64,000 nt of DNA from an uncultured Oscillospiraceae bacterium (GCA_902497145.1 CABVDR010000006.1:1-64000), one strand, 5' to 3'. Positions 7,566-16,787 are shown, counted from the stretch's first letter. A program made the numbers and translations. The notes: generated by a model not told the origin, from the letters alone.

Positions 7566-8255
7566 TCAGTCGGCAAAGGACTCCAGCGCCTTGGCATCTT
7601 CACTGCGGCGCTCTTCAATGGCTTCCTTGAGAAGCATATCCTTCACCTTCATCAGCCGGATGGTGTTGGCGCGTTCGTTCTCATCCAGCTTCATGGTGAT
7701 ATACTTGATGCTCTCCTCCATCTGGGGGATCTTCACATACTCCAGAGCATTGACCCGGCGACGAGTCTTCTCGATCTCCTCCGCCAGCAGCTGGGAGGTT
7801 TTCTCGATCTCCGCCAGCTTCAGCATGTCCTGAAACACCTGGGACATGGCGTCTACCGCGTCATCCAGCTCGCCGCTGGTCTGGGCAAAGCCGTAAGGGT
7901 AGACCTCGCCCGGGTCCTGACTGCGGGTCTTGAAGTGGTACTCGGGCACGTCCACAGACATAATGTTCTGGAAGGTCATGTCCAGCTCCACGGACTGCTT
8001 GGGATATAGGAGGGACTGCTCCAGCATCTCGGGGGACATGAGGGCGGCGGCTACGGTAAAGGAGCCGTGGGCCCGCATGAGCCCCTCCTCTACCCGCTTG
8101 CGCAAGGCCCGGTTCTCCCGCACCACGTCCATAAACTGCTTCATCAGCTCGTCGCGCTTATCTTTCAGCAGCTTGTGGCCCCGCTGGGCAGTCTTCAGCC
8201 GGCCTTTCAGCCGGGTCAGTTCCATACGGGTGGGATTTATTGTTGTGGAAGGCAT
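7566..8255 (-). CDS. atpD: V-type ATP synthase subunit D
   Basis: Central rotor stalk subunit that transmits rotation between the A3B3 head and the membrane ring. 229 residues with the family opening NPTRMELTRLKGRLKTAQRGHKLLKDKRDELM and long N- and C-terminal helices that form the coiled coil, with the short RRVNALEY turn near 165-172. Last gene of the operon, 12 bases after atpB, with GGGGGG ahead of the start. The operon ends at the hairpin just downstream. Confidence 0.96.
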   Translation of the reverse strand: MPSTTINPTRMELTRLKGRLKTAQRGHKLLKDKRDELMKQFMDVVRENRALRKRVEEGLMRAHGSFTVAAALMSPEMLEQSLLYPKQSVELDMTFQNIMSVDVPEYHFKTRSQDPGEVYPYGFAQTSGELDDAVDAMSQVFQDMLKLAEIEKTSQLLAEEIEKTRRRVNALEYVKIPQMEESIKYITMKLDENERANTIRLMKVKDMLLKEAIEERRSEDAKALESFAD

Positions 8256-8267
8256 TCCAATCCCCCC

Positions 8268-9644
8268 TTAATCCTTCTTGGGCAGATACTTGTCGATATA
8301 CTCGGGCTTAATGCGCTTGAGCTCGCTGCGGGGCAGAATGCTCAGCAACTCCCAACCCAGGTCCAGGGTCTCCTCAATGGAGCGGTTCTCATCGGTACCC
8401 TGGGACACATAGCGCTTTTCAAACTCGTCGGCAAACTTTGCGTACAGCAGATCGGTGGGGCTCAGGGCGGCCTCACCCAGAATGCTCATCAGCTCCTTGT
8501 TTTCCTTGCCGGTGGCGTAGGCGGCAAAGAGCTGGTTCATGGTGCCAGAGTGGTCCTCACGGGTCTTGCCTGCGCCGGTACCCTTATCCTTCAGACGGGA
8601 CAGAGAGGGCAGCACGTCCACGGGAGGATTGACGCCCCGGCGATAGAGTTCCCGGGACAGGATGATCTGTCCCTCGGTGATATAACCGGTAAGGTCCGGG
8701 ATGGGGTGGGTCTTGTCGTCCTCGGGCATGGTGAGGATGGGGATCATGGTGATGGACCCCTCCTTGCCCATCTGACGGCCGGCACGCTCGTACATGGTGG
8801 CCAGGTCGGTGTACAGATAGCCGGGATAGCCGCGGCGGCCGGGAACTTCCTTTTTGGCCGCGGAAATCTCACGCAGAGCCTCGGCGTAGTTGGTAATGTC
8901 GGTGAGAATGACCAGTACGTGCATGCCCTTTTCAAAGGCCAGATACTCCGCAGCGGTGAGGGCCATACGGGGGGTGGCGATACGCTCGACGGCGGGGTCG
9001 TTGGCCAGGTTGGTGAACAAGACGGTACGGTCGATAGCACCGGTGCGCTTAAACTCACTGACGAAGAACTCGGACTCCTCGAAGGTGATACCGATGGCGG
9101 CAAAGACCACAGCGAAGTTGGACTCGCCGTCCAGAACCTTGGCCTGACGTGCGATCTGGGCAGCCAGAGCGGCGTGGGGCAGACCAGAGCCGGAGAAGAT
9201 AGGCAGCTTCTGACCACGGACCAGGGTGTTCAGGCCGTCGATGGTGGAGATGCCAGTCTGGATAAACTCGTTGGGGTAGTTCCGGGCGGCGGGGTTCATG
9301 GCCAGACCGTTGATATCCCGGTACTCATCGGCCAGAATGGCGGGGCCGCCGTCGATAGGCTCGCCCATACCGTTGAACACACGACCCAGCATATCGCCGG
9401 ACACGGCCAGCTGCAGGGGGTGGCCCAGGAAACGGATCTTGGACTGGGCCAGGTTGATACCGGCAGAGTTTTCAAACAGCTGCACCACGGCGGAGTCGCC
9501 GTTCACCTCCAGCACCTTGCAGCGGCGGACGGTGCCGTCGGCCAGCTCGATCTCAGCCAGCTCGTCGTAGGTGACACCCTGCACGTGGTTGACCACCATC
9601 AGCGGGCCAGAGATCTCCTGGATGGTTTTATATTCCCGAATCAC
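8268..9644 (-). CDS. atpB: V-type ATP synthase subunit B
   Basis: Non-catalytic nucleotide-interface subunit of the A3B3 hexamer. 458 residues with the beta-barrel N domain (GPLMVVNHVQGVTYDELAEI), the conserved GRVFNGMGEPIDGGP, the LPIFSGSGLPHAALAAQIARQ segment that replaces a Walker A loop, and SLSRLKDKG. Its ATG overlaps the stop of atpA by 4 bases (ATGA), implying translational coupling and equal synthesis of A and B. Confidence 0.97.
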   Translation of the reverse strand: MIREYKTIQEISGPLMVVNHVQGVTYDELAEIELADGTVRRCKVLEVNGDSAVVQLFENSAGINLAQSKIRFLGHPLQLAVSGDMLGRVFNGMGEPIDGGPAILADEYRDINGLAMNPAARNYPNEFIQTGISTIDGLNTLVRGQKLPIFSGSGLPHAALAAQIARQAKVLDGESNFAVVFAAIGITFEESEFFVSEFKRTGAIDRTVLFTNLANDPAVERIATPRMALTAAEYLAFEKGMHVLVILTDITNYAEALREISAAKKEVPGRRGYPGYLYTDLATMYERAGRQMGKEGSITMIPILTMPEDDKTHPIPDLTGYITEGQIILSRELYRRGVNPPVDVLPSLSRLKDKGTGAGKTREDHSGTMNQLFAAYATGKENKELMSILGEAALSPTDLLYAKFADEFEKRYVSQGTDENRSIEETLDLGWELLSILPRSELKRIKPEYIDKYLPKKD

Positions 9645-11413
9645 AGTGCCATCTCTCCCTTCTCGCCAATGGCGTTGATTTCGTCTTCCATCTCCGCCTG
9701 GATCTTGGCGTAGTTGTCCACATACTGGTCAGCGGGTACCGCCTTGGCACGGCCGATCTTCTCACGAACGGGCACATTAAACAGCTCGTTGAGGTCTCCG
9801 CCCCGCTCAGCGGCGGCGCGGCACTGCTCGTCGTAGCTGCGGATCATCACCAGCATCCGGGCCTGACGATCGTACTCGGAATAGGAGTCAATGTCCACGA
9901 AGGAGTTCTGCTGCAGGAAGTCCTCTCGGATCATCTTGGCGGTCTCCAACGTGATCTGGTCCTTGGCGGACAGGGAGTCCTTACCGACCAGCTGCACGAT
10001 CTCGTTAAGGTTGGCCTCCTCCTGGAGGACAGCCATGGCCCACTCCCGGTTCTGGAGGAACTCCTTGCCCAGATGCTCGTCGTACCAGGGCTTCAGAGAG
10101 TCCAGATAGAGGGAGTAGGAGTTCAGCCAGTTAATGGCGGGGAAGTGGCGGCGGTAGGCCAGGGAGGCGTCCAGCGCCCAGAACACCTTGACGATCCGCA
10201 TGGTGGCCTGGGAGACGGGCTCGGACAGGTCACCGCCGGGAGGGGAGACCGCGCCTACGGCGGTCAGGCTGCCCCGGCGCTCGTCGGAGCCCAGGCAGGA
10301 CACGCTGCCCGCCCGCTCGTAGAACTGGGCCAAACGGGAGCTGAGGTAGGCGGGATAGCCCTCCTCACCGGGCATCTCTTCCAGACGGCCGGACATCTCA
10401 CGCAGAGCCTCGGCCCAGCGGGAGGTGGAGTCGGCGATAACGGCCACAGCGTAGCCCATGTCCCGGAAGTACTCAGCGATGGTGATGCCGGTGTAGATGG
10501 AGGCCTCACGGGCGGCCACGGGCATGTCGGAGGTGTTGGCGATCAGCACGGTACGCTTCATCAGGGACTGACCGGTACGGGGGTCCACCAGCTCGGGGAA
10601 CTCTCGAAGTACGTCGGTCATCTCGTTGCCGCGCTCGCCGCAGCCGATGTAGACCACCAGGTCCACGTCAGACCACTTGGCCAGAGCATGCTGCATCACC
10701 GTCTTACCGGAACCGAAGGGACCGGGGATAGCGGCGGTGCCGCCCTTGGCCACGGGGAAGAAGGTGTCCACGATCCGCTGTCCGGACTGGAGAGGGATGG
10801 TGGGAGGATACTTATGCTTGTAGGGGCGGCCCACACGGACAGGCCACTTCTGCATGAGGGACAGCTCGGTCTTAGTGCCGTCGGGCTGCTCCAGCACGGC
10901 CACCGTCTCGGTGACGGTGTAGGACCCGCCCTGGATAGAGACGATCTTACCCTGCATCTTGGGGGGAATCATGATCTTGTGGAGGATGGAGTCGGTCTCC
11001 TGGACGGTGCCGATGACGTCGCCGCCGATGACCTGGGCGCCGGGCTCCACGGTGGGTACAAACTCCCACTTCTTCTCCCGGTCCAGAGCGGGCACTTCCA
11101 CGCCGCGGGGCAGGTTGTTGCCCTGCACCTTCTCCATAATGACCTCCAGGGGACGCTGGATGCCGTCGTAAATATTTTCAATGAGGCCGGGGCCCAGCTC
11201 CACCGACAGAGGGGCGCCGGTGGTGACCACCTCCGCCCCGGGACCCAGGCCGGAGGTCTCCTCGTAGACCTGGATGGAGGCGGAGTCGCCGGTCATGGTG
11301 AGGATCTCGCCGATGAGGCGCTGCTCGCCCACACGGACCACGTCGGCCATGTTGGCCTCGGTCATGCCGGTGGCGACCACCAGAGGACCGGAGACCTTAA
11401 CGATTTTTCCCAT
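9641..11413 (-). CDS. atpA: V-type ATP synthase catalytic subunit A
   Basis: Catalytic subunit that hydrolyses or makes ATP. 590 residues. Walker A is GPFGSGKT at 231-238; the family-specific bulge domain lies between about 110 and 190; VYIGCGERGNEMTDVL and the SDSTSRWAEALRE region follow. The leader upstream of its start is occupied by the dispersed hairpin repeat at 11429-11643, so the ribosome site (AGAAGG, 12 bases away) is at the end of that repeat. This makes atpA the one gene in the operon with a long untranslated gap in front. Confidence 0.97.
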   Translation of the reverse strand: MGKIVKVSGPLVVATGMTEANMADVVRVGEQRLIGEILTMTGDSASIQVYEETSGLGPGAEVVTTGAPLSVELGPGLIENIYDGIQRPLEVIMEKVQGNNLPRGVEVPALDREKKWEFVPTVEPGAQVIGGDVIGTVQETDSILHKIMIPPKMQGKIVSIQGGSYTVTETVAVLEQPDGTKTELSLMQKWPVRVGRPYKHKYPPTIPLQSGQRIVDTFFPVAKGGTAAIPGPFGSGKTVMQHALAKWSDVDLVVYIGCGERGNEMTDVLREFPELVDPRTGQSLMKRTVLIANTSDMPVAAREASIYTGITIAEYFRDMGYAVAVIADSTSRWAEALREMSGRLEEMPGEEGYPAYLSSRLAQFYERAGSVSCLGSDERRGSLTAVGAVSPPGGDLSEPVSQATMRIVKVFWALDASLAYRRHFPAINWLNSYSLYLDSLKPWYDEHLGKEFLQNREWAMAVLQEEANLNEIVQLVGKDSLSAKDQITLETAKMIREDFLQQNSFVDIDSYSEYDRQARMLVMIRSYDEQCRAAAERGGDLNELFNVPVREKIGRAKAVPADQYVDNYAKIQAEMEDEINAIGEKGEMAL

Positions 11414-11428
11414 AGGCTAACAAACCTT

Positions 11429-11643
11429 CTTTCTTCGCCAGGGGCTTTGCCCCTGGACCCCATCCGCTTTTTATAAAAAGCGGCGCAAAAATTTCCGAGG
11501 CGTGAAATTTCATTTCACGCTAAGTTTTTCATAGTAAAACGAGATGGGCTTCATGTTTATGAAACAACCCTCTCTCAGGCAAGCGCAGAAGCAAAACGAA
11601 GTTTTGCACAAAGTTCTTTGCCAAGCTTTCTTTCAAGAAAGCG
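11429..11643 (-). repeat. Dispersed multi-hairpin intergenic repeat, copy A
   Basis: About 215 bases between atpF and atpA, closely matching 44609-44820 when read on the minus strand. It contains five hairpins in the same order as the other copy: 11626-11641, 11591-11607, 11500-11520, 11464-11483 and 11438-11456 in transcription order. Both copies have the same orientation relative to the downstream gene. It has no coding capacity and no terminal inverted repeats that would mark a transposon. It may be a structured RNA or a miniature element spread through the genome. Confidence 0.85.
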
Positions 11644-11646
11644 GTG

Positions 11647-11672
11647 CCTACTTTTCTTACAAGAAAAGTAGG
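11647..11672 (-). repeat. Perfect hairpin directly after the atpF stop
   Basis: 12-bp perfect arms (11647-11658 with 11661-11672) and a 2-base loop. It abuts the stop codon of atpF and precedes the dispersed repeat; the second repeat copy lacks it. On the minus strand there is no T run, so it is unlikely to terminate the operon and may instead block 3' exonucleases or tune A-subunit expression. Confidence 0.6.
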
Positions 11673-11981
11673 TTAAAGGATGTCGGCGCCCACGGCACGC
11701 TCCACGGCGCTCTTCACGTTGGCCATACCGATGCCCAGGGAACCTTCCTTCCCGGGAATCAGAATGATGGCAGGCGTAACCGCGTCCTGATAGCGGGCGA
11801 TATCGCTTTTCAGCTGCACCGCCAGCTGCTCGGTGAGGTAAAGGATGGCGTAGTTCTCCTTTGCCATCCGGTGGATGGCCTGCCGCGCCTCGTCCGCGCT
11901 GTTCACCGGACACACCTCCAGCCCCAGGGCCTGAAAGCCCAGCACACTGTCCGCGTCACCGATCACCGCAATGCGATACAT
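11673..11981 (-). CDS. atpF: V-type ATP synthase subunit F
   Basis: Small rotor subunit that sits with D on the central stalk. 102 residues with the Rossmann-like opening YRIAVIGDADSVLGFQALGL and the ILYLTEQLA and PAIILIPGKEG strands. The start is the second ATG (11981), because GGGAGG lies 9 bases before it; the first ATG at 11987 is only 3 bases from that site. Follows atpC closely. Confidence 0.95.
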   Translation of the reverse strand: MYRIAVIGDADSVLGFQALGLEVCPVNSADEARQAIHRMAKENYAILYLTEQLAVQLKSDIARYQDAVTPAIILIPGKEGSLGIGMANVKSAVERAVGADIL

Positions 11982-11996
11982 GTCCATCCACCTCCC

Positions 11997-12995
11997 TTAC
12001 ACATAGGTTTCCCGCAGCCGCTCCCGGATGCGCTCTCCACTCAGCCCGGCCCGGCGGCCGGCCAGAATGGTGCGCACCGCGGTGAGCTCCGCCTCTTTGG
12101 CATACAGGTAGCCAACCACCGCCTGCTCTCCAAAGGGCACCCGGCGGGCGGCCTCCAGATAGGTGGTCAGGGCGTTGTCGCACTCCCGCTCAAAGGCGGT
12201 GAGTGCCCCCGCTCCCGGCTGGGCCAGCTTGCTGCCCAGCTCCGCCGCTGCGGCCAGAGGGCCGGTCTGGAACAGACTGGCCAGTTCCTCGCCCCGCTGG
12301 GCGGCAATAGACCGGGTAGAAACGCTGCCTCCAGGGAGCAGCACCTGACTTAAAAAGTCGCTGCCCTTATCCATGCGGTGGACCCGCACGGCGGTACGCA
12401 GGTTGGCCACGTCCACGCTCAGGGAGACATAGCCCTGCAAAAATTTGCTGCCGGTGGCCTTGGCCAGCTGGGCCATCTCCTCATAGCAGGCCCGGTCCAG
12501 CACCAGGTCAGACAGCTGGGGATCTTTTGTGGCGGCCAGGGTCTCCTGGGCCTGCTTCAGGGCGGAGCGGAAGGTGTCGCTGAGTCCTCTCAGTTCCTCC
12601 TTGCGCCAGCCCTCCAGCAGTTCCTTGGGGTCATAGCGGCCCCCGGACAGAAGCAGCCGCTCTGCGTCCTTGCCCATAGCCTGGGCTTTGACCAGCACCT
12701 TGGCGTTGTGATAGTCGTATTTGATCTGAAACACGTCGGCAATACGGGTGTCCGGCAGGGCAGAGCGGATCTCCCGGAAAGCGGAAGCTCGCTCGGCAGC
12801 CAGCACTTGCTCTACATTCTGGGGGTCAATGGTCTCGCCCCCGCCGTAGCCGCACTCCGACAGGACCTTCAGGGCCTCGGCGTCATCCCGGGCCTCAATC
12901 ATCCGGTCCATCCGCTCCCGGGTCAGCATCCGGTTCTCCATGGCATGGATCCGGGTGGAGATGCCCAGGTAGTCGGTATCTTTGATGTGAGACAA
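11997..12995 (-). CDS. atpC: V-type ATP synthase subunit C
   Basis: Funnel-like connector between the central stalk and the membrane ring. 332 residues if started at TTG 12995, which is 6 bases behind AGGAGG; this gives the family-typical N terminus SHIKDTDYLGISTRIHAMENRML. The GTG at 13010 would place the ribosome site inside the gene. Three internal repeats with paired helices (for example KVLVKAQAMG and NLRTAVRVHRMDKG) match the family. Confidence 0.92.
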   Translation of the reverse strand: MSHIKDTDYLGISTRIHAMENRMLTRERMDRMIEARDDAEALKVLSECGYGGGETIDPQNVEQVLAAERASAFREIRSALPDTRIADVFQIKYDYHNAKVLVKAQAMGKDAERLLLSGGRYDPKELLEGWRKEELRGLSDTFRSALKQAQETLAATKDPQLSDLVLDRACYEEMAQLAKATGSKFLQGYVSLSVDVANLRTAVRVHRMDKGSDFLSQVLLPGGSVSTRSIAAQRGEELASLFQTGPLAAAAELGSKLAQPGAGALTAFERECDNALTTYLEAARRVPFGEQAVVGYLYAKEAELTAVRTILAGRRAGLSGERIRERLRETYV

Positions 12996-13012
12996 GGTAT
13001 CCCTCCTCACCC

Positions 13013-13702
13013 TCAGGCCTCAAACAAAATGTTGGCCACTTCTTTTTCCAGCTTCTCCCGCTGCAGACGTACCAGGGTCTCAAAGGCACAGTTGACCTCG
13101 ATGGGACCGTCCACCAGGATAAAGCCGCCCCGGATATTCCGGGTCTCCTCCGACAGGGACAGCAGACCCGTGCCGGTAATCTGAGCGGTGGCGCTGTTGA
13201 CCAGCTTGCCCACGAAGGCTCCCACCTTGGAGTCGGTGATGGAGTCGGGCAGCTCGGGGGCCACATCCTTTACCAGGGCCTCGTTGGCAGCCACCACCAC
13301 CTGCTTGCCGATGCGGTTGCGGTCCTTGGGGGAAAACACCAGCTGTTCCTTGCCGGTGGATACCGCCTGGAGCACCAGACGGGTGAGCAGCTGGATGTAC
13401 TGCTCGTCAGGCAGGGCGCACAGCTGCTCCAAAGCCTTGTCAAAGGCCTCGGCCAGTACTTCCTGCTTCGCCGCCAGCATCAGCTTCCGCTTTTCCATAT
13501 CAGCAGCAGACTTGAGCCGCTCCAGGCGCTCGGCAGCCGCCTTCTCGCCCCGAGAGAGGATCTCCTGCTGCTCCCGGTCCATCTGTTCCTTGGTCTGGGT
13601 CTGGATGGCCTGCAGCTGCTGCTGATTCTCCTCTTTCAGGCGATCCAGCTCGGCCTGACCATCGGCCTGGATCCGGGCTGTAATTTTTTCAATTCCGTCC
13701 AT
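13013..13702 (-). CDS. atpE: V-type ATP synthase subunit E
   Basis: Peripheral stator-stalk subunit. 229 residues: N-terminal half (about 1-85) is one long charged coiled coil rich in Glu, Lys and Gln; the C-terminal half is the globular head that binds subunit B, with the conserved RGGFILVDGPIEVNCAFETL near 190-210. GGAAAGGAA precedes the start. Pairs with the G-like coiled-coil protein encoded at the head of the operon. Confidence 0.95.
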   Translation of the reverse strand: MDGIEKITARIQADGQAELDRLKEENQQQLQAIQTQTKEQMDREQQEILSRGEKAAAERLERLKSAADMEKRKLMLAAKQEVLAEAFDKALEQLCALPDEQYIQLLTRLVLQAVSTGKEQLVFSPKDRNRIGKQVVVAANEALVKDVAPELPDSITDSKVGAFVGKLVNSATAQITGTGLLSLSEETRNIRGGFILVDGPIEVNCAFETLVRLQREKLEKEVANILFEA

Positions 13703-13720
13703 AGCGCGTTCCTTTCCGGC

Positions 13721-14245
13721 TTAGGCGCTGATGTTGATGATCATCAGCATGGAAGCCAGCAGGGACAGGATGGCGTAGAACTCAACGGTGATGCACAGCA
13801 CCATGCCCTTGGACCAGTCATCGGGCTTCTTGGCCAGAATGTTGATGGAACCGGCAGCCACGCGGCCCTGGGCGATGGCGGAGAACAGGCCGCCCAGCGC
13901 CATGGGCAGGCAGGCTACAAAGTACTGCATACCCTGGGCCACGGTGAGCTCAGGCAGGGTGCCGGACAGCAGGCCCATGCGGAACACGGCAAAGAACCAC
14001 ACCACCAGGCCGTACAGGCCCTGGGTACCGGGGATAACCTGAAGGATCATGACCTTACCAAACTTGCTGGGGTCCTCGCACAGAAGGCCGGTGCCAGCCT
14101 CGCCGGCGATGCCGGTGCCCTTGGCGGAGCCGATGCCGCTGAGCACCGCCGCCAGACCTGCGCCCAGCAGGGCCAGGGCCAGACCGCCGATGCTGCCCAG
14201 GAACGTTGTACTCTGCTGCAATTCAATCAGTTGACTCATATCCAT
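13721..14245 (-). CDS. atpK: V-type ATP synthase subunit K (c-ring proteolipid), probably sodium-binding
   Basis: Rotor ring subunit of 174 residues with four membrane helices, the duplicated double-hairpin form. Residues that bind sodium in Enterococcus hirae NtpK (L61, T64, Q65, Q110, E139) correspond here to I71, T74 and Q75 in the PGTQGLYG loop, Q126 in AQGRVAAG and E155 in VEFYAIL. One carboxylate per subunit is in the second hairpin only, as in NtpK. This supports sodium rather than proton coupling, by analogy. AAAGGAGG stands 8 bases before the start. Confidence 0.95.
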   Translation of the reverse strand: MDMSQLIELQQSTTFLGSIGGLALALLGAGLAAVLSGIGSAKGTGIAGEAGTGLLCEDPSKFGKVMILQVIPGTQGLYGLVVWFFAVFRMGLLSGTLPELTVAQGMQYFVACLPMALGGLFSAIAQGRVAAGSINILAKKPDDWSKGMVLCITVEFYAILSLLASMLMIINISA

Positions 14246-14260
14246 TGTGTTGTCCTCCTT

Positions 14261-16213
14261 TTATTTCACCACATCATAGTAGTTGGTATCCAGCTTCATG
14301 GGGCGGAAGGGCTTGCCTCCGTCCTCATAGAACTTATTGAAGTACTCCAGACATTGCAGACGCAAGTCGTGGACATAGCATCCCAGCAGGTTCAGGGCAA
14401 AGTTCAGTGTGTTGCCCAGCATGGAGATGATTACAAAGATCACCACATTCCCCGGGATCGCGCCCAAGGTATTGAACACCTGCGCGATGACGCTGCCTGC
14501 CAGCATCAGGGCCATCAGACGGGAGTAGGACAGGATGTCGCCAAAATAGCCCGTCACATGGTTATAGAGGGAGCCGAAGATGCCGGTAATTTTGCCAAAG
14601 CCCTTTTCTGTCAGAATTGGGCCGGCCACCACCATCACGCCGCCCAGGATAATCACAAGATTGGTCACGCCCAGAATAGCCAGGGCCAGACCGGCAAAGA
14701 CCACCCACCAGGTGACCTCTTCCCAGATGGCGTCCATCACCTGGCCCCGGCGCAGCTTTTTCACAAAGCTGATGGCCATGCCCACCAGGATCTGAACAAA
14801 GCCCAGCGCCATGGCTCCCACCAGGATCATCATCGTGTCCTCCAGGGGGGTAAACAGGGGCGGCCAGAACCAGACGAAGGTGCTCTCCGGGTTAAAGAGT
14901 TTGATCAGCTGGGGAATAAAGTCACCGAAGAAGCCTCCGGTGATGGCCCCCATGATGAAGGTACTCACACCACAAAGCCCCAGCAGGGCAAAGAAATTGT
15001 GCATTCCCGCCCGAGGCCGTGCTTTTTTCAGCACCACCACCGAGGCGATCATCATCAACAGCCCGTACCCCATGTCCGCCATCATGATCCCGTAAAACAG
15101 GATGAAGAAGGGGGCCATCAGGGGGTTGGGATCCAGCCCGTTGTAGGCGGGCAGGGAATACATCTCGGTGACCATGCTCAGGGGCCGGGTAAGCCAGTTG
15201 TTCTTCAGCTTCACCGGCACCTTGGGGTACTCCTCCTCCGAGGGGTCCCGCAGCTCCCAGGCACAGGGGTAATTCTTCAGCTGCTCCTCCAGCTGGGGCC
15301 AGTTCTCCTCTGGCACCCACCCCTCGAGAAGGAAGGTTTTCTCCGTATCCAGCAGGCGGCTGCGTCCCTCCTCCCGGTTAATGCGGACCGAGGCACGGTC
15401 GGCTGCCTGTCGGATGGACTCGGCAAGCTTTGTCAGCTCGGTGAGCTGTTTTTCCGCCGCGGCAGCGTCCTGCTCATTCTGCTCCAGCTCCTGGGCGATG
15501 CGCTGGTCGTTTTCCTTGGCGGTCCCTGTCCAGCCGGACAGATTCATCCGGGACCATCCAAAGTCCCGCAAAGCCTGGAGTACCTCCTCCTGGGCGCTGG
15601 CGTGACACACCAGCAAGCAGTATCGCACATCCCGGTCCGCGCTGGCCTGGGTGAGCTGGGCCAGCTCGCTGGCCCCCTCCACCGCCCGCTGGACCTGCTC
15701 CAACGCCACTGCAGCGGTGACGGTGCCGAACTGCACCACCATCTCCTGGGTGGACGCGGTGTCCAGAGGGATGTTCAGCTCCAGCCAGGGAGCCAGAGAG
15801 GCCCGCTGAGTCAGCAGTTTGCTGTGCTGGGCCTCCAGGGCGGCCAGATGGCGGTCGGCCTCCAGGACCTGATCCACCGCCTGCTTGCCCTGTTCCTCTC
15901 CGTCCATCAGCTGCGCTGAGGTCAGCTGGGGACGAGGAGTCAGAAAGCCCCGGCCCTTATCCCCGTGGCGCTTGAGCACCGCCAGGGCACGCTGGGCCGC
16001 CTGCAGGTCCTCCCGGGCCTGGGAGAGGGCCTGACTATCCGGTTGGCTGAGAGCCGCCCCGTCCGCCTGGGACAAAAGTCCCTGCCAGACCTGGGGATCT
16101 TGACTGGCTTCTTCAACCTCCACACAGCCCATCCCCTGCAGCAGCTCCAGCAGCGCCTCCCGGTCGCTGCGCATGGCTAACAGGCGCAGCCCCTTCATTT
16201 TGACGATTGCCAT
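14261..16213 (-). CDS. atpI: V-type ATP synthase subunit I (a subunit)
   Basis: Membrane stator subunit that forms the ion half-channels next to the c ring. 650 residues: a soluble N-terminal half with coiled coils (to about residue 340) and a C-terminal half with seven to eight membrane helices, including MADMGYGLLMMIASV, SYSRLMALMLAGSVI and the LGCYVHDLRLQCLEYFNKFYEDGGKPF end typical of the family. Its ATG shares one base with the stop of the preceding gene (TGATG), so translation is coupled. Confidence 0.96.
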   Translation of the reverse strand: MAIVKMKGLRLLAMRSDREALLELLQGMGCVEVEEASQDPQVWQGLLSQADGAALSQPDSQALSQAREDLQAAQRALAVLKRHGDKGRGFLTPRPQLTSAQLMDGEEQGKQAVDQVLEADRHLAALEAQHSKLLTQRASLAPWLELNIPLDTASTQEMVVQFGTVTAAVALEQVQRAVEGASELAQLTQASADRDVRYCLLVCHASAQEEVLQALRDFGWSRMNLSGWTGTAKENDQRIAQELEQNEQDAAAAEKQLTELTKLAESIRQAADRASVRINREEGRSRLLDTEKTFLLEGWVPEENWPQLEEQLKNYPCAWELRDPSEEEYPKVPVKLKNNWLTRPLSMVTEMYSLPAYNGLDPNPLMAPFFILFYGIMMADMGYGLLMMIASVVVLKKARPRAGMHNFFALLGLCGVSTFIMGAITGGFFGDFIPQLIKLFNPESTFVWFWPPLFTPLEDTMMILVGAMALGFVQILVGMAISFVKKLRRGQVMDAIWEEVTWWVVFAGLALAILGVTNLVIILGGVMVVAGPILTEKGFGKITGIFGSLYNHVTGYFGDILSYSRLMALMLAGSVIAQVFNTLGAIPGNVVIFVIISMLGNTLNFALNLLGCYVHDLRLQCLEYFNKFYEDGGKPFRPMKLDTNYYDVVK

Positions 16214-16527
16214 CAGCTATTCACAACCTTTTCCACAATGAACGCCGCGGCCTGGTCCAGCCGGCCCCGGGCCTTCTCTTTAAACGCCTCACATTCCTGT
16301 GTGGCGCCCTTCAGCGCTTCCAGGGTCCACTGGGCGGCCTCAGCCTCCGCCTTGGCCATCATCTGCCGGGCCTGGACCTCCGCCTGCTGGCGGGACTCCT
16401 CCAGCTCACGGCGGGCCAGACGCTGGGCCTCCAGCACGCGCTGCTTGCCCTCGGCTGCGGCGGCCTCCTTGCGCTGTTTCATCTCCTGCTCCAGCTGAGC
16501 CACTTTTTTGATTTCTTCCACTGCCAT
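16213..16527 (-). CDS. V-type ATP synthase subunit G/H-like coiled-coil stator protein
   Basis: 104 residues from ATG 16527, preceded by GGTGGTG; a GTG at 16557 is possible but less well placed. Almost entirely a charged coiled coil (AVEEIKKVAQLEQEMKQRKE, then ARRELEESRQQAEVQARQMM), as in the G/H stator subunit that pairs with E. First gene of the operon. Such subunits diverge fast, so the assignment rests on shape and position. Confidence 0.85.
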   Translation of the reverse strand: MAVEEIKKVAQLEQEMKQRKEAAAAEGKQRVLEAQRLARRELEESRQQAEVQARQMMAKAEAEAAQWTLEALKGATQECEAFKEKARGRLDQAAAFIVEKVVNS

Positions 16528-16596
16528 ATCAATCACCACCCTGTTGTTTCCATACACGGTTATTTTCTTTTTTTGCTTCTTGGATGTCTAGCTCTG

Positions 16597-16625
16597 ATTT
16601 TAGGCGAAATCGCACAGAATTGCAA
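16597..16625 (-). promoter_or_regulatory. Sigma-A promoter of the V-ATPase operon
   Basis: Minus strand TTGCAA (16625-16620), 17-base spacer, TAAAAT (16602-16597), about 70 bases ahead of the first gene. The remainder of 16558-16839 holds only this promoter and the terminator at 16788-16823. Confidence 0.75.
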
Positions 16626-16787
16626 GTACATTTTCCCTCTCCCTTCACGGCCGTCTCTGGTGTTTTTTCATTTATCTGCCTTTTTTCCAGTCTTTTTCTC
16701 TCTTTTCACCATGCTTTTGTTTCTTATTACACGTTTTTTACCAGTTTGCGCATTTTGTATGAATTTTACTCCCCAAGCAGATGCAAA

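Noticed and set aside
11544..12353. Plus-strand frame covering repeat copy A and opposite atpF and atpC
   Set aside because: It is read through hairpin repeats and antisense to two well-defined subunits.
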